A DNA stretch of 18,291 nucleotides from CAVAWX01 sp963642995 (GTDB lineage: Bacteria; Actinomycetota; Coriobacteriia; Coriobacteriales; QAMH01): NCBI GenBank assembly GCA_963642995.1, contig CAVIIZ010000028.1:1-18291 (forward strand). Direction: 5' to 3'. Shown piece by piece: positions 6,901-15,500 of the stretch. The notes beneath the pieces are model-generated. The model was not told the origin of the DNA. It made no database searches and saw only the letters and a list, made by a program, of their open reading frames with translations. The translations under genes and the position numbers were made by a program. Position 1 is the first letter of the stretch. Every line of letters starts with the position of its first letter.

Positions 6901-7950
6901 TCACCAAGCGGCGGCGGGCATCTGCCACTCCATGACGGTCTTGAAGGGGTTCTTCTCGTCGAAGGCAAAGGCCGCCTGCACGTCCTCGACGCTTTCGACC
7001 TTGGAGACATGCGCGACGACGTTGCGCACGCGCCGCGCGAAGCCCGCATCCGAAAGCAGTTCGACGGCGCGCTCGAAGTCCCCCTTGGAGCTGCGGCTGT
7101 TGCCCTGCAAGGTCAGCCCCTTCTCCAGCACCATGCGCGTGTTCACGGGCACGGGCTGCTCGGAGACCCCCATCAGGCTGACGACCCCCTGTGGGCGTAT
7201 GCAGCCGATGATCTGCTCGATGGCGCTCGTGCAGCCGTCCATGCCGCCCACGCACTCGAACGCGTGATCCACGGCGGGCACGCCGCCCGCGAAGTCCCGG
7301 CGCACGTTGTGCCTCTCGTCCACGAAGTCGAACTTCGCCATCTTGTGCTCGTGCGTGCCGAACAGCAGCAGGCGCGCATCGGGCAGCTCGGCGCGCAGCA
7401 CGCAGGCCATGAGATAGCTGACGGCGCCGTCCCCCCACAGGCCGATCGTCTCGCAGCGGTCCACGTGGCGCACCTGCCCGAAGGCCTCCCAGGCGTTGCA
7501 GCACACGCTGGTCAGCTCGGCCATGACGGCGACGAGCGGGTCTATGTCGGTGAAGCCGACGAGGCGCTCTGCCGGGATGACGACGTAGTCGCGCATGAAG
7601 CCGTCGGCGCTCGAGCTGGCGAACTTGCTTTCGCGCGCGTAGTTTTCCTTGCTGGCCGTGTCGGGGTCTGCCGCGTCGGGCAGGTTGGGCACCATGACGA
7701 CCGTGTCTCCTCGGGTAAAGGCCCCGGTCGTGTCGGCCACGACCGTGCCGACCGCCTCGTGGATGAGGGCCATGGGCAGCTTCTCGCGCAGCGCCTTCGG
7801 GTCGCGCCGCCCGGACCAGTAGCGCTGGTCGGCCGCGCATATCGCGAGGTGGCTCGGCCGGACGACCGCATGCCCGTCCGGCACGTCGCACCCGGCATCG
7901 TCGATGCGAAAGGCGCCCGGCTTCACCAGGCGGTAAACCGCGTTTTCCAT
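6901..7950 (-). CDS. tarJ: TarJ: NADPH-dependent ribulose-5-phosphate reductase
   Basis: 349 aa zinc-type medium-chain dehydrogenase. It reduces D-ribulose 5-phosphate to D-ribitol 5-phosphate, the first step of CDP-ribitol synthesis. The sequence is strongly TarJ-like throughout: SICAADQRY-type segment with the catalytic cysteine C38, LPMALIHEAVG with H64-E65, VVMVPNLP, the nucleotide loop GLWGDGAVSYLMA (170-182), DHAFECVGG, and VPVNTRMVLEKGLTLQGNSRS. The structural-zinc cysteine cluster of classical alcohol dehydrogenases is absent, as expected. The ATG at 7950 follows AGGGGGACGAAC. The gene begins 10 bp after the tarI stop, so the two are almost certainly co-transcribed and translationally linked. 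I see no sign of damage. Confidence 0.95.
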   Translation of the reverse strand: MENAVYRLVKPGAFRIDDAGCDVPDGHAVVRPSHLAICAADQRYWSGRRDPKALREKLPMALIHEAVGTVVADTTGAFTRGDTVVMVPNLPDAADPDTASKENYARESKFASSSADGFMRDYVVIPAERLVGFTDIDPLVAVMAELTSVCCNAWEAFGQVRHVDRCETIGLWGDGAVSYLMACVLRAELPDARLLLFGTHEHKMAKFDFVDERHNVRRDFAGGVPAVDHAFECVGGMDGCTSAIEQIIGCIRPQGVVSLMGVSEQPVPVNTRMVLEKGLTLQGNSRSSKGDFERAVELLSDAGFARRVRNVVAHVSKVESVEDVQAAFAFDEKNPFKTVMEWQMPAAAW

Positions 7951-7960
7951 GTTCGTCCCC

Positions 7961-8767
7961 CTAGCCTCTCCGCGTCTGCACGCCGCCGCGCCCGCCGCTT
8001 GACCCGGCGCCTGCGTCGCCACACCCGCCGCCGGGACGCACGCCCGCGCCGCCGCGGGCCGCCAAGATGCTCTCGCAGGTGCTCAGGTCGCTTTTCGTGG
8101 TGATCTTTATGTTGCTGTACTCCCCCATGACGAGATGCACGGGCTTGCCCGCGAGCAGGTACACCTTGCAGGCGTCGGTCAGGCCCGCGCGTTCTTGCGC
8201 GGACAGCCCGGCAAACGCCGCACGGTACTCTGCTATGCGAAAGCTCTGCGGGGTCTGCCCCTGCCAGAAGCGCCTGCGCGGCGGGATGTCGTCGATGGCG
8301 CTCCCGCCCTCGGAGACGACGATGGTGTCCGTGGCGGGGACCACCGTGTCCACGCAGCCGTGCTCGCGCGCGCCGGCGATGTTGTCGGCCAGGATGCGCT
8401 GGGTGAGGAAGGGGCGCACGGCGTCGTGCGAGACGAGGATGTCGTCGTCTTTCACCCCGAACGCGCCGTCGATGAAGTCGCAGATGCGCGCAAGCGAGTC
8501 GAAGCGCTCGGCACCGCCGGCGACCACGTGCATGCGCCCGCGCTCGCTTTCGGTGAAGTTCTCGGACAGGAGCACCTCCGTGTACTCGACCCAGGCTGCG
8601 GGGCAGGCTATGACGATGGGGCCAATGTCTAGGCAGGACAGGAAGGCCGCAAGCGTGTGGACGATGACGGGCTTGCCCTGCACGCCGAGGTGCAGAAACT
8701 GCTTGGGGCGCTCGACGTTTCCCATGCGCGAGCCCGTGCCGCCCGCCAATATGCCCGCGTAGTTCAT
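7961..8767 (-). CDS. tarI: TarI: D-ribitol-5-phosphate cytidylyltransferase
   Basis: 268 aa IspD-like nucleotidyltransferase. It joins CTP and D-ribitol 5-phosphate to give CDP-ribitol and pyrophosphate. The CTP-binding signature LAGGTGSRMGNVERPKQF occupies residues 7-24. SHDAVRPFLT (113-122), GQTPQSF (170-176), LTDACK (196-201) and SNIKITTKSDL (218-228) follow in order. The last 30 residues (239-268) are an extra Gly/Arg/Ala-rich tail not normal for TarI, and they overlap no other gene. GAGGAG lies 6 nt before the ATG at 8767, fixing the start. Pairing with tarJ on one transcript is the main argument against the isoprenoid enzyme IspD, which has a very similar fold. Confidence 0.94.
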   Translation of the reverse strand: MNYAGILAGGTGSRMGNVERPKQFLHLGVQGKPVIVHTLAAFLSCLDIGPIVIACPAAWVEYTEVLLSENFTESERGRMHVVAGGAERFDSLARICDFIDGAFGVKDDDILVSHDAVRPFLTQRILADNIAGAREHGCVDTVVPATDTIVVSEGGSAIDDIPPRRRFWQGQTPQSFRIAEYRAAFAGLSAQERAGLTDACKVYLLAGKPVHLVMGEYSNIKITTKSDLSTCESILAARGGAGVRPGGGCGDAGAGSSGGRGGVQTRRG

Positions 8768-9194
8768 CCGCGTCTCCTCGCTGCCGTCCTTCGGTGCAAG
8801 GGCCGGGCACCGCCTTCCGACGGGCCTGCGGCCTGCGTTCGCCCATCATAGCGCACGCTCCATCCGCGCGGCGCTTGAAGGGCGGGCAATCGGCACGCGC
8901 GGGCGCGAAAGCCCGTCAGAGCACATCCTGGAGGCTCCGACTTGAATCCAGACACGTATACGGCATCGTGAGGTGGATGTCGCAGCCGACGTCGGCCCTC
9001 GTGGCCGTCGGGACGGGATTTTCCTGTCTTCCGGGCTCGAGGAGACGAGGGCGCGCTCGTCGGATCCGTTGTATGAAAGCACGTTTCGAGCGGGGCGATC
9101 AGGCGGTCATGCGTGTGGTTTTTGTCCTTCAGTCTGAGTTCGCCTATCATGGCGGACACTTGAAACCAGCGGGCAGACAGGGGCGACACGAAAG
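8768..9194. promoter_or_regulatory. 427-bp divergent promoter region tarI / GT2-TagF
   Basis: No gene is visible. The left end holds a minus-strand -10 box, TATGAT (8850-8845), with a poor -35, which would give tarI a leader of about 70 nt. The right end holds the strong plus-strand promoter at 9122-9150. The middle part (about 8890-9090) shows no coding homology on either strand. G+C falls towards the right, matching the lower G+C of the gene it precedes. Confidence 0.45.
9122..9150 (+). promoter_or_regulatory. Sigma-70-type promoter of the GT2-TagF gene
   Basis: TTGTCC (9122-9127) and TATCAT (9145-9150) are separated by exactly 17 bp. This would start transcription near 9157 and leave a leader of about 38 nt before the ATG at 9195. 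It is the best-formed promoter in the window. Confidence 0.6.
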
Positions 9195-11918
9195 ATGGGC
9201 ACATTGAAGAAAAACACGGAAGACCTCGCCTCCCGCCCTTTTCCAGCTGGGGACTATTCCTATCGCGTCAGCGTCATCGTCCCTGTCTACAACAAGGAGG
9301 CCTGCCTAGATAAAGCGATGGACAGCCTCTTGGCGCAAGACATCCCCGCTGGGAACATGGAGGTCCTCCTCGTCGATGACGGTTCCGACGACGAGAGCTC
9401 GGCCATGTGCGATGCGTGGGCTGCGCGCCGCGAGTGGATTTGCGCATTCCACAAGAAGAACGGAGGGGTTTCCAGCGCACGCAACTACGGTATCAGACGC
9501 GCGCACGGTCGTTATCTCATGTACCTCGACCCCGATGACACTCTCGCCCCCGACACGGTCTCGGCTGTCGTGGATTTCTTCGACGCCCACTGTGACGAGA
9601 TCGATCTGGTCATCTACCCGTTGACGAGGATACGCAACGGCAGGAAGATGCCCCCGCATTACCGCAGCAAAGTTCTGGATGAGGAAGGCGTCTACGACCT
9701 GAGCGCTGGACACGGCATCTTCGCGGCGGCTACCACCATCGAAGTCTGCGTAAAGAACAAGGGCACCGAAAACATCCTCTTTTCCGAGGAAATGCCGTTT
9801 CACGAGGATCAGAAGTACAACACGGACATACTCTTGCAGAAGATGAAAATCGGCTTCTGCTCTCGGGGAAGGTACAACTACAACCAAGGGCCGCAGGGCG
9901 TTGTCGGGATGAAGTTCAACGCCTACCATCTCTTCGAGGGGAGCATGGCCTTTTGGGAGGAGGAGTTTGCAAGCTTTCACGGCAGGCCGCCGAAGTACCT
10001 GCAGGCGCTCTATCTTTCCGACTTGGCCTGGAAGACGAGAAGCGGCATTCTCTATCCGTACCATTATGCGAAACCCGAGTTCGAGCATGCGTGCGGACGC
10101 ATCCTCTCCCTGCTCGACCAGGTGGAGTCGGACGTGATCGCACGCCATCCCGCCCTTGACGACTACGAGAGGGCGTATTTCCTGCAGATGAAGAGAAACT
10201 GCGCCGTGCGCTGCCTATACGGCCCCGGGGGCATTGTTCTGCTTGCCGACGGGGGACTCGTCTACGAGCAAGAAGAGGTCGAGATCGTCTTGCTGCGCAT
10301 GAAGCCCACCCGCAGCGGTTTCGAAATGACCGCTTTCCTGAAAAGCCCCTGTTTCCAGTTCGGTGAAAAGCCGGTTCTCGTTGCGCGCCAATGTGTCGAT
10401 GGCCGTATCGAGAGAAGAGAGCTGTCGCTTTTTTCGTCATCGCACAGTTACTACAAGTCCAAGACCAAGACGAACGTCTTCTGGGACTTCAACTTCACTC
10501 TGGATTACGAGAAGAGCGGATCCGTCGAGTTCTTCGTCCGCTTTGGCGGCGAGCAGTTCCGCACATACTATTGCCTCATGCCAAGGGCGGGCTTTTGCGC
10601 ATCCAGGCCCGTCCGCAACAGCATCGTGCTGTTCGGGCATGCCTACCGCTTGGACAAAAGCATCATCTCTGGACAGGTTCTTGCCGCGGGTGAAGTGGCG
10701 CGGACAGAAAGGGAACACGACAGGGCAAGCAGCTCGAATCTGCGCAACTATTCCATGCGCAGGCTCGTGCGCTGGCAGCTCGCAAGGGGGCGCAGGGTGT
10801 GGCTCTACCACGACTGCCACGGCGTGGAGAAGAACAACGCCTATTTCCAGTACATGCACGACATCGGACAAAACGACGGCGTGGAGCGTTTCTATGTGGT
10901 CAACGACGACTTGGCCGCGAAGCGCCATCTTTTCACCCGCAAGCAGATGGGCAGGGTCGTGCGTTTCGGGTCGCGCCGGCACAAGGAGCTCTTTCTCGTG
11001 GCTGAGCGCATCGTCACCGCCTATGTCGAACGGGCGAACTGGGTGCCGCTCGACGCATCTGGGCTGAGGCGCTACGGAGACCTTTTCCATGCAGAAATCA
11101 GCTATCTGCAACACGGCGTCTTGCACGCGCACATGCCGTGGAAATACTCGCTCGACCGCCTGCTCATCGATGAGGAGATCGTCTCGACGCCGTTCGAGGA
11201 GGAAAACCTCTGCGAGAACTACGGTTTTAGCGCAGAGAACATCGTGCCTGCGGGGATGCCCCGCTACGACTTCATAGACGCAAGCGAACGTCCGAAGCAC
11301 AAGATCTTGCTCGCCCCCTCTTGGCGCAAGTTCCTCGTTCGTTACAGACCGCAAGACGGGCAATGGGAGGCGACTGTACCCCAGCTTCTGGAATCGGATT
11401 TCTACCGTGAGACAAAGGCCTTCTTGGAAAACGAGGAGCTGCATAGACTGCTGGAGGATTTTGATTATACCCTCGACTTGAAATTGCATCCCATATTGCA
11501 GGAGCTGTATGCCGCCTACTTTACATCGGCACACGAGCGGGTGCGCATCGCGCCCGAGTCCGTCCATGAAGCGGACTACGCTGTCTTCATCACCGATTTT
11601 TCCTCGTATCGCTTCGATTTCGTGTACTTGAAGCGAGCCGTTCTCTATTTCTTTCCCGACGAGGACTTCGTCAAAGCCGGCACTATGGACTATCGCGAGC
11701 TTGACTTGCCGCTTGACGGCATGTTTGGCGAGTTGACCCGTGACGCGGACAGCGCCATCGGGCTGCTGCGCGACATTCTCGAAAACGGCGGCAAGCCGAA
11801 AGAGCGCTTTGCTCGGCAAATGGAAGACTTCTTCTACCACTACGACAGCGGGCAATGCGAGCGCATATACCGGGAACTAGGACGCCGTTCCCAACGGCTG
11901 CAAAATCCCCTGCGATAA
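9195..11918 (+). CDS. Bifunctional GT2 glycosyltransferase / TagF-like polyol-phosphate transferase
   Basis: 907 aa, cytosolic or membrane-peripheral with no helices spanning the membrane. Residues about 23-235 are a family-2 glycosyltransferase (VSVIVPVYNKE, LLVDDGSDDES, and the metal-binding DPDD at 112-115). Residues about 350-470 form a beta-rich linker of unknown role. Residues about 530-885 are a CDP-glycerol glycerophosphotransferase-type domain (TagB/TagF/TarL): LQHGVLH (638-644), GMPRYD, LLAPSWR, the catalytic-type KLHP (763-766) and TDFSSYRFDF (800-809). It probably adds a sugar and a polyol-phosphate to a growing wall or capsule polymer; with tarIJ next door, CDP-ribitol is the likeliest donor, but CDP-glycerol is possible. 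The gene is noticeably less GC-rich than its neighbours and uses AGA/AGG arginine codons, suggesting recent acquisition. A purine-rich CAGGGG lies 11-13 nt before the ATG. Confidence 0.87.
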   Translation: MGTLKKNTEDLASRPFPAGDYSYRVSVIVPVYNKEACLDKAMDSLLAQDIPAGNMEVLLVDDGSDDESSAMCDAWAARREWICAFHKKNGGVSSARNYGIRRAHGRYLMYLDPDDTLAPDTVSAVVDFFDAHCDEIDLVIYPLTRIRNGRKMPPHYRSKVLDEEGVYDLSAGHGIFAAATTIEVCVKNKGTENILFSEEMPFHEDQKYNTDILLQKMKIGFCSRGRYNYNQGPQGVVGMKFNAYHLFEGSMAFWEEEFASFHGRPPKYLQALYLSDLAWKTRSGILYPYHYAKPEFEHACGRILSLLDQVESDVIARHPALDDYERAYFLQMKRNCAVRCLYGPGGIVLLADGGLVYEQEEVEIVLLRMKPTRSGFEMTAFLKSPCFQFGEKPVLVARQCVDGRIERRELSLFSSSHSYYKSKTKTNVFWDFNFTLDYEKSGSVEFFVRFGGEQFRTYYCLMPRAGFCASRPVRNSIVLFGHAYRLDKSIISGQVLAAGEVARTEREHDRASSSNLRNYSMRRLVRWQLARGRRVWLYHDCHGVEKNNAYFQYMHDIGQNDGVERFYVVNDDLAAKRHLFTRKQMGRVVRFGSRRHKELFLVAERIVTAYVERANWVPLDASGLRRYGDLFHAEISYLQHGVLHAHMPWKYSLDRLLIDEEIVSTPFEEENLCENYGFSAENIVPAGMPRYDFIDASERPKHKILLAPSWRKFLVRYRPQDGQWEATVPQLLESDFYRETKAFLENEELHRLLEDFDYTLDLKLHPILQELYAAYFTSAHERVRIAPESVHEADYAVFITDFSSYRFDFVYLKRAVLYFFPDEDFVKAGTMDYRELDLPLDGMFGELTRDADSAIGLLRDILENGGKPKERFARQMEDFFYHYDSGQCERIYRELGRRSQRLQNPLR

Positions 11919-11991
11919 GGGGCTGCAAAGACCGGACGGAGCAAGCGCCTTGCATGAGAGGTGAACGGCGAGTAGCTTGTATGCTCTATAG

Positions 11992-12192
11992 GTCGAAAAC
12001 GAACGCGACGGCTTCGGACCTGTTGCACAGACTCTCGACGGGGCAATCGCTGCAATCGAAGACATCGCGGCCGGAGGTTTCGAGCCGGCGCCCGAGCACC
12101 TCGAGCACATGCGATCGACCTTCGCCTTCCGCGACGGCACGTGCTGCGAGCGCATCTGCGACGCCATAGAAGCCCTGTTCAAGCCTCTTTAA
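11992..12192 (+). pseudogene. C-terminal remnant of a second TagF-like transferase
   Basis: The frame from 11992 to the TAA at 12190-12192 gives 66 residues: VENERDGFGPVAQTLDGAIA through FAFRDGTCCERICDAIEAL to FKPL. This is the characteristic tail of CDP-glycerol glycerophosphotransferases (a GPV...T.D..I.AI segment, then F.FRDG.C.ERI.DAI). A TAG stop immediately precedes it, there is no start codon, and everything upstream of the tail is gone. It is not a copy of the 907-aa protein's own tail, which is divergent. It lies 73 bp downstream of that gene on the same strand, so the intact gene probably replaced an older one here. I infer decay, since only the last tenth of the expected protein remains. 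Confidence 0.65.
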
Positions 12193-12229
12193 ATTCGACA
12201 GCTTTGATGTGTTGGAGCCAGGCGGGACG

Positions 12230-12316
12230 TCACAACGAGCGCCCCTTCCACCAGCGCACGAAGTCGGCAGGACCTAGGATGGAGACCCCGAGAAAGGGAG
12301 AGTCCTTCAGGTTGCA
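12230..12316 (-). pseudogene. Possible C-terminal scrap of a PIN-domain toxin
   Basis: A minus-strand frame ends in about 28 residues, CNLKDSPFLGVSILGPADF then VRWWKGRSL, before TGA. The pattern LKxxxFxGVxILxPADFxxWW resembles the last strand and helix of PIN-domain (VapC-like) toxins, which usually end in a 'G(I/V)xI(L/V)(T/S)PxEFL' motif. No PIN catalytic acidic residues are present, because the rest of the protein is missing. The match is short and from memory of the family, so it may be chance. Confidence 0.25.
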
Positions 12317-12528
12317 TGTTCCTGTTTCACCCGTTTGCAGAGGGCGGAGATTTCCGCGATGTCGGGCTCCGGCAAGCCGGCCGCCTGCGACCGTCCGTCT
12401 GCCTCGGCAAAAATCGAGTCGACCCGCTCGAGCGGAGTTTGCTCGCGCGAAAGATCCTCTTGCACGAGGGAGCGCAGCTTTCCGCAGATGCTGCGCCAAA
12501 CCTTTCGACAGACAGAGCAGACTCGCAT
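12307..12528 (-). CDS. Small antitoxin-like protein, possibly a TA remnant
   Basis: 73 codons in a different frame from the large gene before it. Its ATG (12528-12526) shares one base with that gene's TGA, so translation could be coupled. The first 16 residues are Cys/Arg-rich and look arbitrary. The rest (LRSLVQEDLSREQTPLERVD, then SIFAEADGRSQAAGLPEPDI and AEISALCKRVKQEHAT) has the helical, acidic pattern common at the C-terminus of VapB-type antitoxins: an FAEAD segment, a short loop with GL.E.DI, then a basic helix. The possible PIN-toxin tail begins where this frame ends. The simplest reading is a toxin-antitoxin pair reduced to the antitoxin's C-terminus and a scrap of toxin. It may instead be untranslated. 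I am not certain of the family. Confidence 0.35.
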   Translation of the reverse strand: MRVCSVCRKVWRSICGKLRSLVQEDLSREQTPLERVDSIFAEADGRSQAAGLPEPDIAEISALCKRVKQEHAT

Positions 12529-15500
12529 CAGGCGAGGGCATTTCGGATGTAGGCCGCGATGCGCTCGGTCGAGTGCCCGTCGCACGCGCCCATGTAGCGT
12601 TCCTTGAAGCGCTGCGACTCTTCTGCGAAGGCGCCGGACAGCCCCCGCTCTATCAGAGAGGCCAGCTCGCCCGGATCGGTGCACAGGCCCGCGCCGAAAT
12701 CCTGCGGGAACTTCAGGTAGAAGCTCGTCTCGTACTCGGCGATGTCGGGGCAGTAGAAGACGAAGGGCTTGCCCATCAAGGCGAAATCGAAGACGATGGA
12801 CGAGTAGTCGGTGACGAGCAGGTCGGCGGCGGGCAAGGCGTCCACATCGCCTTCCCCCGCCAGTTCGACGATATTGGGGTACTCGCCGCAGACGAGCATG
12901 GTCGTCTCGAGCGGATGGCGCTTCACCACGAGCACCACGTCGGGCGCGAGGGCCTCGGACAGCGCCGCCCAGTCCACCCGCGCGTCCCAGACGACCTGCT
13001 TTCCCCCCTTCTGGCGAAAGGTCGGCGCGTAGAGCACCACCTTCTTGTCCTGTGCAATGCCGTGCGCGGCCGAAAAGCGCGCGCGCCCCCGGGCGAGATA
13101 GTCCGTGTCGAGCAGCAGGTCCGTCCGCGGCACGCCCAGCGCGCGCACCTTGTCCTGCGAGATGCCGAACGCCTTCGCGTAGACCGGGCGCACGGCCTCG
13201 GAGCTGACGGACACGAGAGAGTAGCGCCTGTGCAGGCTCCGCTCGTGCGCAATCGACGCGCCCGCATAGTCCAAGCCGAACTTCTTGAACGCCCCGCACG
13301 CATGCCAGAGCTGGACGACCACGCGGCCGGGCTTTTCGGGCACTTTGGCCAGGTACGGGCAGTAGTCGTCGGTGACCACGACGCTCGCGCGCTTCAAAGC
13401 CTCCTTCACCTCGTCTTTGTAGGCGGTGGGGTGCGGCAGCGCCTTGCAGCGCACCACTTTCTCGACGCCGTCGAGGGCGTCGTAGACGAGCTGCAGATTC
13501 GCCGAGAGCCCCCCGCCGTTTCTCTGGGTGAAGAACAGCACCGTCTTCTTGCGGGGCAGCGCCCGCGTCGCCTTGCGCCATGCCCGGGTGAGAAAGCGCT
13601 TTTCCTTTTGCCAGTTCTCCCACCAACGCGCATAACCCTCGTTGCCGAGGCGCACAAGCTTTGCGGCCTCGAGGCGGGGCAGGCGTGCGAGGAAGCGATC
13701 CTGCGGCTCGAAGCAGACCATGCAGAAGTTCCGGCGCTTCAGGAAGCTGAGGTCTCGGTAGCAGGTAGCTGCCAGTTCGGACAGTCCCATGTCGTCGAGG
13801 CGCAGGAGGGCAGCCTTCTTGAAAACCTTGTTGCACAGCGAGAAGTCGGCGGCGTTGATCTTTGCCCGCGCCGTCGTCTCGCGGCACAGCGGCGCCCGAA
13901 ACGCCGCCGCGCTCGGAGCGCCCAAGTATCGCTTGCCCTTTTCGTCGACGGCCGCCATGCCGAAGGCGGCGAAGTCCTCGCGGGCGCACAGCATCGCCTC
14001 GTACATGGCCTTCAGGGATTTCGGGCCGTGGCATATCCTCGCGTCGAGGAAGTTGAGGTAGGGCGCCCGCGCATTTTCGGCAAAGGCACGCACCGTGCAG
14101 GCGCCTTCGTCCAAGATGCGGATGTTGGGCATGCCGGCGTATTCCTTCGGCAGCTTCTCGAAGGCGGCTGCTCCCACGAGCAGCTCGAAGGCGGGGAAGT
14201 TTTGGGCGTACAGAGCATCGAGGTGCAAGGCAAGCGTCTCGTCGTCTAACCCGTCGGCCAAACAGACGCTGACGAGGGGGCGGGCGGCCAGCTCCTCTTT
14301 GCCCATCAGGCCGCCTTCGGGGCGCAGGTCTGCCAGATAGGAGCGAAGGCTTGCCAGACGGCTTGCAGAGAGGTGCTCCTCGAACTCGGGCAGGCATTCT
14401 TGAAGATACGTGAGAGCAGCATCGTCCATCATCCAAATATGGCGATAGTACCTGTCGCAGAAAAGCCCATACAAGCGCTCGTAGACGGTCTCTTCGAACG
14501 GGACGCAAGCGGCCCGTGCCAAGCCCGCCCCCACCTCGTCGCCTGCCGCATGCCGCGCGTCGGCATATTTTCCGATGCCCTCCTGAAACAAGCTTCCAAC
14601 ATCGCGATGGGAGACCACATGGGATATGACATGCCCTGCATCGCCGCTGCCCGTCGCCGTCTTTCCCTCGAACCACAAGAGCTTGCGGTAGCGGTAGACG
14701 AGGTGGGGGCATCCCACCGTCTTTTTCGCAAGCCCGATGAAACGGGAGAAGAAAAGGGCGTCCTCGCCGATGGAGAAGTCTGCAAAGCGCAGCCCGTTTT
14801 CCTCGATGAGGGAACGGCGCAATATCTTGTTGCACAAGGTCAGGGAGAACATGTGGTCGCGCTCGTAGGGCTTGATCTCCCTCATCTTGGAGAAGCGCCT
14901 CGTCTGCGGGTAGACCGCCGTCTCCAGCAACGAGAACTCCTCCATCACCCCGATGGCCATGTCGGCCCCCGCAAGCTCGACGCTGCGGTACAGGCACTCG
15001 TAGGCGTCTTCGGGCACGAGGTCGTCGGCGTCCGCGAAGACGACGTAGTCGCCACGGGCAAAGGCAAGCCCCATGTTGCGGGCCGATCCGACCCCGCCGT
15101 TTTCCTTGTGGAAGACGCGAAAGCGCGGCTTGCCCGCGCAAAACCTGTCCAAGACGGCAGCAGACGAGTCGGTGGACCCGTCGTCTACGAGCAAAAACTC
15201 GACTTCGCGCAAGGTCTGTCCATGCAGCGAGGCGAGCAGTTCTTCCAGATAGCTGCCAGCGTTGTAGACGGGGACGATGGCAGACACCTTGGGCGCGGCG
15301 GCGGTCGATGCGGCGCGCTCGTCTTCTGCGACGACGGCGGCCGGATCGTCGATCGTGTGCATGAGGCGCCTCCATACAGCCGGAGCAAAGCGCCTCTTGT
15401 CCAGCTCGCCCGCGTCGAGGGCCGCCCGGTAGTCCCGTCCGACGCGTTTGAGAAACTCGAGGCGACACTCGGGGGCGATACGCTTGTAGTTCCACCGGTA

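Noticed and set aside
7961..8767. IspD (isoprenoid pathway) instead of TarI
   Set aside because: The fold is shared, but the 10-bp link to tarJ and the close match to TarI sequences decide for TarI.
10437..11855. A 472-codon minus-strand frame
   Set aside because: Antisense to the TagF-like domain of the 907-aa protein, which has clear motifs on the plus strand.
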